From Burhinus oedicnemus (Eukaryota > Chordata > Aves > Charadriiformes > Burhinidae), in assembly GCA_008921705.1 (NCBI GenBank), contig VFFE01007101.1, positions 1,727,817 through 1,791,816 of the forward strand: 64,000 nucleotides of DNA, in the 5' to 3' direction. The notes beneath the pieces were generated by a model, which was given only the letters and a program-made list of their open reading frames with translations, did not search any database and was not told the DNA's origin. Each line of letters opens with the position of its first letter. Positions within the stretch are counted from its first letter, which is position 1. Both the position numbers and the translations under genes were made by a program. Below, in pieces: positions 23,501 to 36,400 of this stretch.

Positions 23501-25914
23501 CCGTGCTCATCTTTTGAAGAAGTTCTACGACAAGGACTGTCATTGTGATGAATAAAATTAGTCAAGAGCTTCACAATCACAGGAACGGTAATGTTACAGT
23601 TGTTAAAGCACAAACAATTAAGATGACTTCAGTCTGCCTTTTTTTTTTTTTTTTTTTTTAAAACTTTGCCACTGTCACCTTTGTGACTTTTGGCCAACCA
23701 CTTGCCTGCATTCCTGCCACACTCTGTACCTCTCCCGCTTTGAAATAGCCTTTTTTCCAATTTTCTTCATTCTGACTGTCAAAATCTTGGTGCAGGCAAC
23801 AGCAGGAGCAGCAGTGAGGATGGGATGAATGAAAAGCCCTGGGGAGCAAGACATTAACCAAGCACCTGGAGTATCACTGCAGGATTTCTTGTACTGTCCA
23901 GCACCTGCTGCAGGAAGCTGGATCCTCTCAGTATTAAGAAAGTCCAAATGAAGCTGCACCTAGACTCTGATGTCTTAAATCATACTGAGGAACATGTTAC
24001 TTTCTAAAGCCACCTTAATCCGTCAATAAAGCATATTCTTGGATGATGCCAATTGTCACAGCTGCACTGAGGCTCATCAAGTAAGTTCAATATAGCAACG
24101 ATGAAAAATCCCATCTTAGGATCTATTCCAATGATAAAAAATAAACTATTTCCTCAAGTTTGCTCTGCTCTTTTTTTCCCCTCCTCCCCCTCCTTAGTGT
24201 TTTTTCTTGTGTATGAAGGAAATAGCTTTTTAGTGGAAAAAAAATCCCTCCAATTAAATGTCCTGGCACACAGATCAGCCTGCTGCCTTACAGAAAGATC
24301 AACAGTTTTACCATTAAAGAAAATGTGTCTTTGCTCACTGTACAAGCTGTGTGAAATTCTTAGTAATCAATGAAAGAAACACCTCATTAACAGCTCTTCC
24401 ATGATGGAGGACAGGTTAGCTCAGAAGAAGAGATGGAAGGCAATCTCAAAGAGCTAATACAAACTTCAGGGTTATAAATTGCGTTCTGGAGAAATTGCAG
24501 TGCATGCCTCACGTTGCTAGAAAAGATCTTGTTAGAAGTACCCACATCTTGATTCAAACGCAGTCTTTGTGTTGCACAACAAAGCCATGACATTCCCCAG
24601 AGAAGCCTCCATATTCTTCCCTCTATCTCCTTTAAATGAACAAAGAATCCATTTACAGATATTTAGTTTCAAAATTACTCAGTTTTGGCGCTCCATCACA
24701 GTCTCCTGAGGGGACCAAGAGCAGTACAGGGGACTTGCTTTCTCTTCTCATAAAGCTGTGTCATTGAGAGCTAGTGATTAAAATATTCTTTCAGTTTTTA
24801 CTGTCAACAGTGGTACATCACGTTTGCATCAGGCACATCAAGCCAGGCAATCGCAAAGCACTTCACAACACCTTATTTCACAGCACAGCTGTAAATGCAC
24901 ATCCCACCCATACCAAGATAACGCTGCAGCACTGCGATAGAGTGGGGCCCGCGCTGTCGGATCACCATGTCTGTTACCTGCGCAGCCCGGGTAATCCTTC
25001 AAACCTCCCAGTCGAGTGCTTAGCCAGCCCAACTGGATCTGGATTGCAAGAGAAAGCAGGCTTACATTATTCTCTACAGGATTTTGTAAACCATGAAATT
25101 TTACACTTAAATATTCCTTGTAACATGTATTCCTATGTTACAAGAGTTCATAACAATTCATGCCTTTCTGAAAAGCTAAATGTACGTCGCAATATTGAAA
25201 GTAAGGCGTTAGCAACAAAAATGGTAAAAGAATAAAAAAAATCAGCTCTGTGTTTCTCCACAGGAGCTTCAAAGAGGTATAAAATAATTTTTAAAAATTA
25301 GCCTGCGCTAACAAGCATAGCAATAGTTGCTCCTTGCATGTTGCAATGTCAGAGAGTATTTTTGAAGTTAAAGATGTTGCTTTGAACGTGAACATGGTTC
25401 CAGGAATGCATTTTGTCTCCCCTACAATCTTTTGCAGTGGGTCACTTTCTTTTTTAGCTGTACACAGCCCTTCTAGACTGAAAAAAGAGGAAGACTATAA
25501 ATACAGATATTATTTTGGTAGTGTCTCTGCATATATCCCCTACAGGCATAGAGGGGATGGAGTAGAAAGAGTAGAAACTACACAGCTACTGTTATTTACT
25601 CTGGAAGGGTGATTTGGAAAGAATAAAGAATTGGCTTTTCCTTTAGGAGCAGCCACAAAACTGACCCAGTGTGGGTGAGAGGCTGGAAAATAGAAGTAAA
25701 TTACTTTTCTTCCAACAAATGAAGGAAATAAAGGCAGTTCCTTCCTTGGAGCAATCACATTTATACAAATCAGTGTCTAGAGACACAGCCTAACCCTACA
25801 GAAACAAAGCTCACAGTAATGAGTCCAGCTGCCTATCCAGGCACAGTTCTCATGGGCTGATGTGACAAAGACAACATTCATGCGGGCTACCACAGAAGAA
25901 GTCATATAAAAATT
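20571..25914. other. unique AT-rich DNA, no gene seen
   Basis: No supported gene. A T8A9 self-complementary run lies at 22567-22583. A short CpG-containing stretch at about 24925-25015 includes a minus-strand donor-like GCGCAG|GTAACAG, but I could not pair it with a convincing acceptor. The longest chance frame is 153 residues at 24774-25235 (+). Confidence 0.6.
23639..23659. repeat. poly(T) tract, 21 bases
   Basis: An uninterrupted run of 21 T followed by AAAAC. Read on the minus strand it is a poly(A) run, which could be the tail of a retroposed copy, but I see no recognisable body upstream on that strand. It is more simply a mononucleotide repeat. Confidence 0.95.
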
Positions 25915-26246
25915 ACAGAATCACAGTCAGGGGTTGGAAGGGACCTCTGGAGATCATCTAGTCCAACCTCCCTGCCAGAGCAGGGACACCTAGAGCAGAT
26001 TGCACAGGATGGCGTCCAGGCGGGTTTGGAATGTCTCCAGAGTTGGAGACTCCACCACCTCTCTGGGCAGCCTCTTTCAGTGCTCTGCCACCCTCAAAGG
26101 AAAGAAGTTCCTCCTCATGTTTAGATGGAACTTCCTATGGTCAAGTTTGTGCCCATTACCTCTTGTCCTATCACTGGGCACCACTGAAAAAAGACTGGTC
26201 CCACCCTCCCAGCACCCTCCCTGTAAGTATTTATAAGTATTTATTT
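25915..26246 (-). mobile_element. CR1 LINE, 5'-truncated 3' end with ORF2 tail
   Basis: On the minus strand the segment carries the C-terminal end of the CR1 ORF2 (endonuclease/reverse transcriptase polyprotein). [14 protein letters not shown] is followed by an in-frame TGA (complement of 26077-26079) where the family normally has Trp, then [20 protein letters not shown]. The natural stop is a TAG (complement of 25990-25992). After it come the CR1 3' UTR (GGTTGGACTAGATGATCTCC, AGAGGTCCCTTCCAACCCC) and the terminal 'gtgattctgt' motif. The element is 5' truncated, as is usual for CR1, and inactive. Its high similarity to the remembered consensus suggests a moderately young copy. Confidence 0.95.
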
Positions 26247-29200
26247 ACTCTGAATTCCTGTTTAGTGCTTCCTACCAAAGAAGACAGGAAGGGGACAACT
26301 CCTTGACTTTGGACAGGAAAAACACTTTGGTCCTGTAAGCAGGGTATACGTCTGAAACAATAATTTCATTAAGGCCCAGGATCCATTTTGTGAATCACAG
26401 CTACCCACACTGATCACCACGGCCTTAAAATCTCATTTAAGTGTGATATCCTCGTTTATCAACTCTAGTTACCACAACAAGATTAAGGTTCTGGACTACT
26501 GCCCTGAACTGTCAAACTCTGGTTAACTAAAATACTGTTTTCATTAGATTTGCTTTCTAGAGAGGAAAGGATCGTCAGCAACTTCACTGTACGCATGATG
26601 ATTTTATTGCTTAGGTGAGAGGCTGGGGAGGTGCCTGTTCTGTCACCAACAAACCGCGTAAGCAACTTTGAGCAGGTTGATCTTCTCAGTTTATCCATAG
26701 GCTCTCAGCTGGATAGTGTGAGATTTGAAATGATCACTATAAAAACTATAGATTAAGAGACAGATTCACCATTGTGGTGAAGTCCTGCAGAGAGAGGCCT
26801 GCCAGAGCTCTTACAACTTCCAGATTTTGAAGGACAACCTGAACCAGTATTGCCACTCCCATAATTTGGGTAATTAAAGGATAGCTCTAAGTTTATGCCT
26901 TGTCACTGACTACTGACCATTTGTCATTGACTAGGCAATGACTGTTGATAACCCCCCTTATCTTTATGACATAAAACTGTATCACAAAGAACAAAGAAGT
27001 GTGCTAAAGAACTAGCTCCAAAAATAGTAACAAGTGCTCACACAGTCCTGCCAGTACAAGATCTCCTGCAACATATTGTGATTTGCCCTACTTACCTTCT
27101 ACTATTTTCTACTGGAAATGATTCCTGTCAAAATTATATTCATTGTAATATACATATCTGGTATACATTACTGTTCCATTTAGGTTTTCCACTAATCACG
27201 TTAGACGATGTAACCATTTATATTACTTTAGCGTCTCTTCTCTTTACATATTACACAACTCCTATGTTTGGTAATAATTATCTGTCCTCCCAACAACTTG
27301 TCCTCCAACTTTCCTACATGGGATTCATAGAAAATACTAGCCAAATCAACGAGTGACCAAACAAAATGGAAAAATTCTTTTTAAAAATCCCACAAAACCA
27401 AAAATCCCAGAACTGAAGCCCCAGTAGGCTTTATTTTGTAATAGCAAACATGCTCAAAGTGCAACAGCAATCCATGGTGTGGCTTTATGACGCCACCAGC
27501 AAGGGACACGGAATCTTCTTTTGTTGTCCTTTACAAGTAAATTACTAGTAAGAGAGGAACGAGGAAAGAATTGGTCACCTTGCTGAGGACCAAAACTTAC
27601 TGTTTGATGAAGCTGAAGAAACATGAGTACTATTCTAGTTTGTCCCAACAATTTCTTTATAAATACACAGTGCAGTAGTTGCACTTGCTTTCAGTTCACA
27701 GGTCACAAGATTACAAGCAAACTATCAGTCACCACTTTGGTGTAAATGACAAAATCTACTTTGTAATCAACATCAGAGATTTTCACTTTTCATCTGGAAA
27801 ACAAGCACCATCCTTTTGGCTTTTTTAAAGATATTTTGTTCCAAGTTGTTCATGCTCTGAACATCACTCTTGACTCCCTCGTAACTCTCAAGTCTCAAAA
27901 GATGTCTCCGCCACCATGGTACACATTGCTGCAGTGATATTTATCTGGCTAGCACTGATCAATAGAAGACAGGGTTTTGCACAGAACATCACCCAAACCA
28001 TGCAGAACTATGTAATTACCTTTCAAGATTCTTTAGAGACTGTTAGCCCAACAAGTCCTATTAGAGCTTTCCAGGACCCTGGAATAGTCATGGAAATTTA
28101 ATGTTCACCATGCTTATTAGAAAAGGCTGTCATCATGTTAACCAATTACTCTGAAATTATTGGCATCTGAGTGTGGTAAGACTAAGGGTAAAATGAAGGA
28201 TTCATTTGCAAAATACAAAATACAGGCAAAATAATTCCAGTTAACAGAAATGAACACAGAAATCAAGAATATAGCTACTTATTTCTTTCATCTTTCTGAC
28301 CCTGCATAATCCACCTAATGGCCTGCTAGATATTCGCAGCCAAAGACCCATTTTTTATAGAAACATTTGTGTTCATGGAAAAGGATCTAGACTTGAGGAT
28401 CTCACTTCCCATTACTCTCTGACACTCTTTGAAAGAGCCACAATCACATTTTCAACCTCGTCTCTCCTGCTTCCCCCAAGATTTCCTTATCCTTATCTGT
28501 CTTGGGAATAGTGTTTGATCCTTCCTAGTTCTGTCATCAGCATGGCCAGGTGTGAAAAATCCCTCTTCTGCCCAGGCAGAAGGAGTTTTGATACTAGCTA
28601 GGCTTCAGGTTGAGTGAAACTTCCATCTTTATCCACTGATTAGCTTGACATCCCTCTGCTGCTGTACCACTTCCCGTAAGTACGGGGCAAGATTCTGTCC
28701 TCCAGAGTTCTCTAGAGCACCAGCAAAATTATAAGAGAAGGAATAGTAAATCCTACCTAAAATTAATAGATGTTTTAATGTAGAAACCAAAGACCACTTT
28801 GCTTTTCAGGAAACCAGCCGAATAGCCATTCTCTAGTCCTATGGGCAGTATAACCATTACAGACTCCATGTGAGTCTTTTAATAAAGGAAAGTATATGTT
28901 CAGATACCCAACGATTTCAGAGTTTGACCTGCCAAAGACATGAAGTAGTAGTGGCTTTACTGTAGCAGAATCACTGAGTAATACCACCCAGGGGAAAACT
29001 CCAGGAAAGTTCTCATCTGTTTGCCATTATAAATTATGCCGACCCTACAGTTGGCCTTATGTAATTTTCCCTGTGGAGACACACTGAAGTTGTACAACTT
29101 TTCAGCAAGTCATTTTGGGGAAAAGCCCAATAGAAACCTGCCTGTGTTTTGGCAGAATTTAAGGGCTAATATCCAAGGAAACAATCCAGAAAACCAGCTT

Positions 29201-32200
29201 TCCAAAGGATATTTAACCTTGGGGACACCTAAAAGTTTTTAAGTATTCCCAAACTATTTCCTCAACACCTGTGCAGAAGTGCACTGTAGTTTGGAAAGTT
29301 TCATACGTAACTTCACTTAAGCTCCACCAAGCTCCAGAGACCAGGCAGCCATGTGCCTACAGGTCAGTGAGTTTCCTGAAGAGACACTTGCTCACTGTTT
29401 AATTGCGCAGCAAAGGAGGCTCTGATTTGCAAACAGCTAAACCCCAGCCAAACGCTGGTACAATGAGATCAAGAGGGAAATACAGAAGTGCTAATACCTC
29501 ATCTTCACCTGTTTGTTTGGATACTTTCTAAGCACCTCACTTGCTTTCCTTAAGGTAACTGATATATTGGATGAATCACTGGACCTAGAAGATATACCCA
29601 TCATTGCACATATGCATAAAGGAAAAGTAAATGACATGAAAAATGTCATTATGCAGGAGGACCTAGATACATCTTCTGATTTATAGTGAGTGAATCAAGC
29701 CCGTTTAAGACAGAAGCTTAGTTTGAAACAAGTTTTGTCATTGGTAGCCCAGAGGTTCCATCAAAAAAGACAACAGCCCACTTTCTGGTGGGTCTGTACT
29801 CAGCTATCAGCTTCCTCAGTTACCAACTTTAGAAGGGTTATTTGATGTTTTGTAATAAAAAATTACTTATATTGCACCATTCATCTGCACATCTCAAAAG
29901 TACCCTAAACTGGCAGTTTATTAAAAGTCAGACAGCATACAAAAGTAATTTCTATCAGTATTAGCAAACTGCCACAATCTTAGCTGTTTGGGTCTATCCC
30001 ACTTCCTAATGATCAGCTAACTCTTCTGTACTCCTACGGCCTTTGGGCTTGTATCAAACCTTTAATGCTGTTACAGACCAGGTGCTGCCAAAACCTATGT
30101 ACATTATTTTTTATTATTTTATGTATACTATATGTTTCATAAACATACAGACCTATTTCCGTAATACTTACTGCAATTAAATACATGTTGACCCTAATTT
30201 TGTAACAGTGGCTGGTGATGAGTAGGACTTACCCAAACAAAGTAGTTTCAGTCTATTTAATAGATTTCCCTCTGTGAATAATTGCAAATCAATAAGGGTA
30301 TTTGAAAAAGAAAAGCAACCCCTCGATTTAGAGATTTTTAGTGTTGATTCTCTTGAATTTTCTTGGTTTTAACTGCATTACAGTTATTTTCATAGTGTAT
30401 GTGTATTCGTGTTTATGTTTCTTGACAAATGCCTTTAAAATTTGATTTTATAATTTTATTGACATTTATTTTGGCAATAAGCCTCCCTCTGGCACGTGCT
30501 CTGTGCTACTTAGACATTAACAATTAACAAGGCACATTTAGCTGAACTCCTACTGCTGCAATATGATCTGTGGCTATGAAATTTGCAGGAGTCTTTGCTC
30601 ACAATTAACAAAAGTGAAGCCAAAACAGACTGACTGACCATGATATGCTGGAACAGGAAGGAAACAGCAATTTCAAATGATTTCGTATGATAAGATCTAA
30701 CAACAGGTAGAAACTAATACTTGTTAGTTCTGGGAGACATTGTTCTGATTTCATTTATTACTTCCTGATACAATTAAGAAAAACCTGAGATAACATAGGA
30801 AACAGTTTTCATTCACCTAATTTCAACTGTTTAATACCAAATGGGTAAAGACAGTATTCTCAGCTAAAATATGACATAGAAAAAAACCACTCTGAACTGT
30901 CTATAAAGATCTTTGTTTCCATTTCTAAAATCAGCACAATGGTCTATTAAACAGATTAAGATTAAATTTTACAAAGGCATATTAAAAGCAGAAAAATTTG
31001 AACTCTCACTTGTAGGCAGATGCAGGCATGAGCATAACATGTCTGGAAACATTCAAATATAGTTGTGTATTAAAAAGTCCACAGAGGTTTGTGCATCTAT
31101 CGGACACAGCGTCCGCAGTGACTGCACACAGCTACTTCCTGCGTAATTTCTTTCACCTATTTACACGGCCTGCTTTATCAGCTGAGCTTTTTCCCAAAAC
31201 ATGAGGTTAAATCAAAAGTGTTAATGGCATCTTTCAGTGCTACTAACTGTAAACCTCTTTTATAATAACATTTAAAGCATTAAACAAAAAATCTCTCCTT
31301 ACTTACAAGGCAAAGCAGAAAAGGAAGGTCATTCATTACACCCCATTCATTATTTTCTCTTTCATTCTGTAAATATTATAGTGCTACTGAGAAAAAATAT
31401 AATGTCTGAGGTTCTCAGATCTTCCCTCAGAGTTTTAATCATTTGCTTCCCAAGAAGGGGTTTAACAAATACCACACTGTTCTGTCAATATTTGTATGCA
31501 GCACCACACAGGGCAAGCTGCCAAACTTGCATGGTTTAAAAAGCCAAGGGTAGAAAACTGACACCCTAACAAACACACTCCGGCTTTGTCCCTTTTAAGG
31601 TGGTGGTAAAAGTGTCATCTTTGCTTCTGACGGCAGTTTCGGAAAGCTCTTTCTCTGATTGCTTTACTTCTCCAGAAATGCATTATTTAATAATCGCCGT
31701 TCACCAAACTTCAGGGATTTGTTTCACGCCCAAACGTTTCTTACGCAATTATAAGCCTTTTGCTTTCCACCAGCTGCACTTTAAATGTATTTTAATTGGC
31801 TGGAATTTAGAAGGAATCCATTTGGCAGTCATTTACATTTGCAGCACGCCCCTAGCAGCTGAAACAGGCCCCAGAAGCAGCCCGATTACTTCATCAAAAG
31901 AAACTGCTTGAATACCGTTGACTCCTACATAACTACAGTGAACTCTATTATATAGGTGTGGTGATGTAATTAATAATTCTCTGCTAAATTTTTGCTTACG
32001 CTGGGAGCAGAATGTATTACCAACCGATCCACTTACAGAGCAGTCTGCAGAGTTACAGTGCTCAGCATTCGTTTTCAAACATCGCTGCGTTTCCAGAGAG
32101 GCCTTTCTTGTGCTTTTTCTCTATCTGATCTAAACAGCCATGTGCCTCTAACACTGCTATTATTGTTTCTGTACTTGCAGCACATCAAGAATGTTACCAG

Positions 32201-33043
32201 CTGGATTTTTGTACATAATATTATTTTAAAAGCTTCTAACGTGCTAGTTATTCAAGGATCAAAGTATAAACTAAGTTTCATACACTACATTAGGAATGGC
32301 TCAGTTTTCCGTTTCTCTTGATTTTGGGGTTCCTAATGTGTATTGTAAGCCAACTTTGCAGAGCCTTAATTTAATGCAGTAAGTTCACCCGACTCCGCAG
32401 TTTGTAATGCAGAGGTTTAAGAGTTGACAGCAGTAGGGAGAGCTACCAACAGCTGCTCAGAAAAAAAAGAATGAGAAGCTATTAAGGAGAGAACCACAAG
32501 AATTCACACTGTAAAATGCAATATTTAGGATGAATGTAGCGACATTAACAAGTCAGGTTTAAAAACAGAGAGAGATTCCAAGTGATGCTGATTGAACGCG
32601 TGGTATCTGAAAAACCCAGAGCTCTGCAATCCATGAAAGCTCCTGTGAAATTGTAACTGCTTGAGAGTTCACTTATCATCAGTGTACCACGGAGGATGAA
32701 GGAGCCAAAGAAAAGGGATTATTCTCTAGCTGAAGTACAATGAGAACTGTTTTCTGCATTTAAAAGGTGAATAGTTCTTGAAGTGAAGTTATGACAATAC
32801 TTGCCGCCTACAGAGAAAAGCAGCGTTTCAAGTGCATTGTATGAAAAGGAGAAGGATTAATGCCACAGAGAGAGACCATTATACTACAGAAGAGCTGCAT
32901 ATTTTAATAATTTGACTCCATCCAACTCTGGAAATTTCCATAGCTGACTGGCTTATACTCCTGAGAAGTGGAAACCCTCAGTGTACTGAGGTCTTAAGGG
33001 AACAAAAAAAACCCTACACAAATGGCCAAAGCAGATGATAAAT
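26247..33043. other. unique AT-rich DNA, no gene seen
   Basis: Single-copy DNA. The only frame I single out is at 27916-28101, listed separately for its start context. Positions 28420-28720 are pyrimidine-rich on the plus strand. Positions 29800-31500 are strongly AT-rich. No repeats of known families were recognised here. Confidence 0.6.
27916..28101 (+). CDS. doubtful 61-residue ORF with optimal Kozak start
   Basis: The start lies in CCGCCACCATGG, a perfect match to the vertebrate Kozak context. The frame begins MVHIAAVIFIWLALI, a hydrophobic run long enough for a signal peptide or a single membrane anchor. It continues NRRQGFAQNITQTMQNY with a possible Asn glycosylation site (NIT) and stops at 28101. 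I recognise no family. No promoter or splice site was identified upstream and the surroundings are ordinary AT-rich DNA, so coincidence is the likelier explanation. A secreted or membrane micropeptide is the alternative. Confidence 0.12.
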   Translation: MVHIAAVIFIWLALINRRQGFAQNITQTMQNYVITFQDSLETVSPTSPIRAFQDPGIVMEI

Positions 33044-33495
33044 TATAGAATAGAGAAGTTTAGGTCAGAAAAGACCTTTAAGATCATAAAGTCCAACTGT
33101 TAACCCAGCACTGCCAAAACCACCACTAAACCATGTCCCTCAGCACCATGTCTACCTGTCTTTTAAATACCTCCAGGGATGGCGATTCCACCACTTCCCT
33201 GGGCAGCCTGTTCCAATGCTTCATAACCCTTTCGGTGAAGAAATTTTTCCTAATATCCAATCTAAACCTCCCTTGGCATAACTTGAGGCCATTTGCTCTT
33301 GTCATATCACCTATTACATGGGACAAGGGATCAACACTCACCTCGCTACAACCTCCTTTCAGGTAGTTGTAGAGAGTGACAATGTCTCCCCTCAGCCTCC
33401 TTTTCTCCAGGCTGAACAATCCCAGTTCCCTCAGCCGCTCCTCATAAGACTTGTGCTCTAGACCCTTCACCAGCTTCATTGCCCTTCTTTGGCTT
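33044..33495 (-). mobile_element. CR1 LINE fragment with intact ORF2 C-terminal segment
   Basis: On the minus strand an open frame runs without a stop from at least 33494 to a stop at 33126-33128. Its peptide has the hallmarks of the CR1 ORF2 C-terminus: [20 protein letters not shown], then [17 protein letters not shown], then [18 protein letters not shown], ending DMVLRDMV. Downstream on that strand is the CR1 3' UTR (GTTAACAGTTGGACTTTATG, GATCTTAAAGGTC) ending near 33044. Known biology: CR1 ORF2 encodes endonuclease and reverse transcriptase, and copies are usually 5' truncated. The catalytic parts are absent here, so the copy is dead. Absence of stops over about 120 codons suggests limited decay. 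Confidence 0.95.
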
Positions 33496-36400
33496 CCTAT
33501 GAGAAGGTCAATCTTGGTACCTTTTAACTACCCTTATGATACTTCACTAAGAGAGGCCCAAGCAGCTGCCCAGACTCTGTCTGCACTGTTATGATAACCC
33601 AGTGTATCGCACTCACTTCAGGTATTTCATCCTCAAATATATTCATGACATACATAAAGAAATATTCTTGCCTTCCTCCTCTTGAAGGCACAATGTCTAT
33701 GACCTAGCTGGGCCATGAACCTAGCTCCTCAATGCCTTCCTTCCTCCATTGCATTTATAATTGTCCCACATAGAGACACTTGTGGCTACAAACGAGATCA
33801 AAGCTGACTCAGGTTAACAGCTGAAAAGCACAAGGAAGCATCTTAGATCTTTGAAAGCCAAAGGAAACAGAAGTGGAGGCTTAAATCCAGACTTCTTTCA
33901 CCCTCATCCAAGCAGAAATGGAAGATTAGAGAGCTGCTCACCTTTATCTCATCTGTAGCCTACCAAAACAGAGGACAAAACTCCCACCGAGTTCAAAAGG
34001 TGGTACGGATGGGAGAAAAAGAGAAGAATTGCAGAAGTATTTGTGACCTCAGCTATAAATGAAAAGAAAATACTAGATCATTACAAGCAACCAAAATACA
34101 CCATGTTTGAATCCTTGCTCATGCATCATTGAAAACTTTACACTTTTGCCACATGACTTTATGTGTTTATTTAAAACAACAAAAAGCCTTCCTGATTGAA
34201 GTGCTACAGTGTAAATACCCAGGGAACTATCAGTATGACCTGTGTGGTGGATGAAGAGGAGTTCTAGACAGGAGGGCAAATGGCAGCATGCATAACAGCC
34301 TGCTCCTGTCCTCCTGCCTCCGCCAAGTGGCAAGCAGCAAACCTTGGAAAGAGAAAGGTCAGCACTCTATTCATGCTGTCACTCTGGGAATCCCCTGCGT
34401 TGTCATGGGCTGCGTGATGACAGCCATGAAGCCTTGATGTGCCATTGATTGTTACAGGACATTGAAGACAATAGGCCATTATTTAGCTTCAATATCTATC
34501 TTCACAATTATTTAAATGTGAGACACTGGCAAATGTTTCCAAAGAAACAGTATCGGTGTGATTTTCAAAAGAAGAGGACTGATTTATTTCCAAGCTTCAT
34601 GTGAGATTCAAGTCACAGCCACAATAAGCCTCAGAAAAGCTCTACACTAAACTGATTTTCTGGTAGCAGTTCTGCAAGAAAACCCTTGCATTGACAAAAC
34701 TTAAGCATATGAAACATTTACTATTAAGACAGTTAATAGCCCTAAGCACAGTGAAAAGGAAAAGCATTACTTTGAAATTTCAGAAACTATAAAAAAAAGA
34801 AGGCAGAGAGAGAAATATGGGTGCTATCAAAGGAAAGATAATCAATCCTTCAAAAGCAGAGACATCAAGCAGTAAAGAATACTTCCACCGTGCCTAATGG
34901 CAATTCTTTGCTGCCTTCCTTCCCTAACTGCTGTTGGCATTCAGCTGGACAAGAGGGAAAAAAACCCAACTTTACAGTAGTACACACAAGCAAAAACGAA
35001 CTAAGGCAAAGGAGAAACCCCACGGTGAGTGAAAAGCTGGTTTTCTCTTATGTAAATGCTATGCACCAATGAACCAGTTTCCAGTCTAACAGAACCATCT
35101 TCAGGAGATATATAAGGCTATTAGTGTAACTGATACCTGGTTAAAAATGAAGGAGGTGAGGCGGATGAGAATGCAAGCATGTAGGATTTATTAAAACAGC
35201 AGCCCAGCAGAGTCCTAGTGACACATATGACAAAAGACAAGAAGAATGATGTCTCTGAAGAGGACACTAGAAAGGATATGTCATCTAACCAGTATGCCAG
35301 AAACCAGGAGGTGGAAATATTAATATAAGGCTTATTACAGGTTTTTAAAAACTAGGTGAGAACACTGACCACTCAATTATTTTTCTTTAATCCGGAGATT
35401 GCCCATGTGAAACACTATGAAGGCAAGTAATTGGATGATCAGACTCTCCCTGGTCCTAACTGAAGTAGGCAGGCAGAAGGAAAGCCGAGGACAAACTGCA
35501 GCCTTTGTGCTCAAAAAGTAGGATTACCTCTGTACATTTTACATCACTTTTCGCCTCCCCATCTTCCTTCTGTACATTTCAAGATTTCCAGTTCTGGGCA
35601 GGCAAGTGTAGGATAACAGCAGACTTAAGCTCCACTGGCCTATAATATTTTCCTAAGCATCACCCAAAAGGTGTCATAGCATATGCATTAACTCCACCAT
35701 GCTATGGTGTATGGGAAAGAATGTATATTTATGAAAATACATTTCTTTCTCTGACCTTCTTTTGAAAGCTGGTTCTGCATCCCTTGCTCTCTTCCTTGAA
35801 GGAACTACATCCAATTCAGGCCTACATACATATAGGGCATATCTTCATGAAAAGCATATAAAAAATCCCTGAAACTCACAGCATGGATGCCATGTCCTTG
35901 GCACAATTTTATCCCACTACACCACTCCTGCTGCATTGCACTGCTTACTCATGTTGACATACCCCCAGTGGAAACAGGGCTTAACAAAAGCAACATGCCC
36001 AGTTATTAATGTGTCTTATGCTTCTGAATAGCAAAGTCGAGGCCTTGTAAACAAAATGATGTGTACAAAAGATACTTGATTTTTTTTTGGATGGCACTGA
36101 CTTGATTCCAAGACCTTGATACTGTGCAGTAGTGGAATGAGTGAGGAAGAAAATCACCTTCCTTGTGCATTAACACCTCACCTTCTTGAGAGCAACAGCA
36201 AGGGATTTGGGGATATTAGAAACCAACCCCTTCTTTCGCAGTAAGCAGCTCTCTGAGAAATGCTTCCATGTCATCAGTCTACTGGGAGTTCAGATGTCAT
36301 CTGTCTGTACCTCCTTTGAAAGAACAAAATCTCTGGTACTGGACCTGGAACACAGGGCATGTTACGGAAATACCAAGAGCTGAGATGACAGACGCCCTTT

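Noticed and set aside
24774..25235. 153-residue plus-strand open frame
   Set aside because: Random-looking sequence and no family resemblance. The overlapping minus-strand donor-like site could not be paired.
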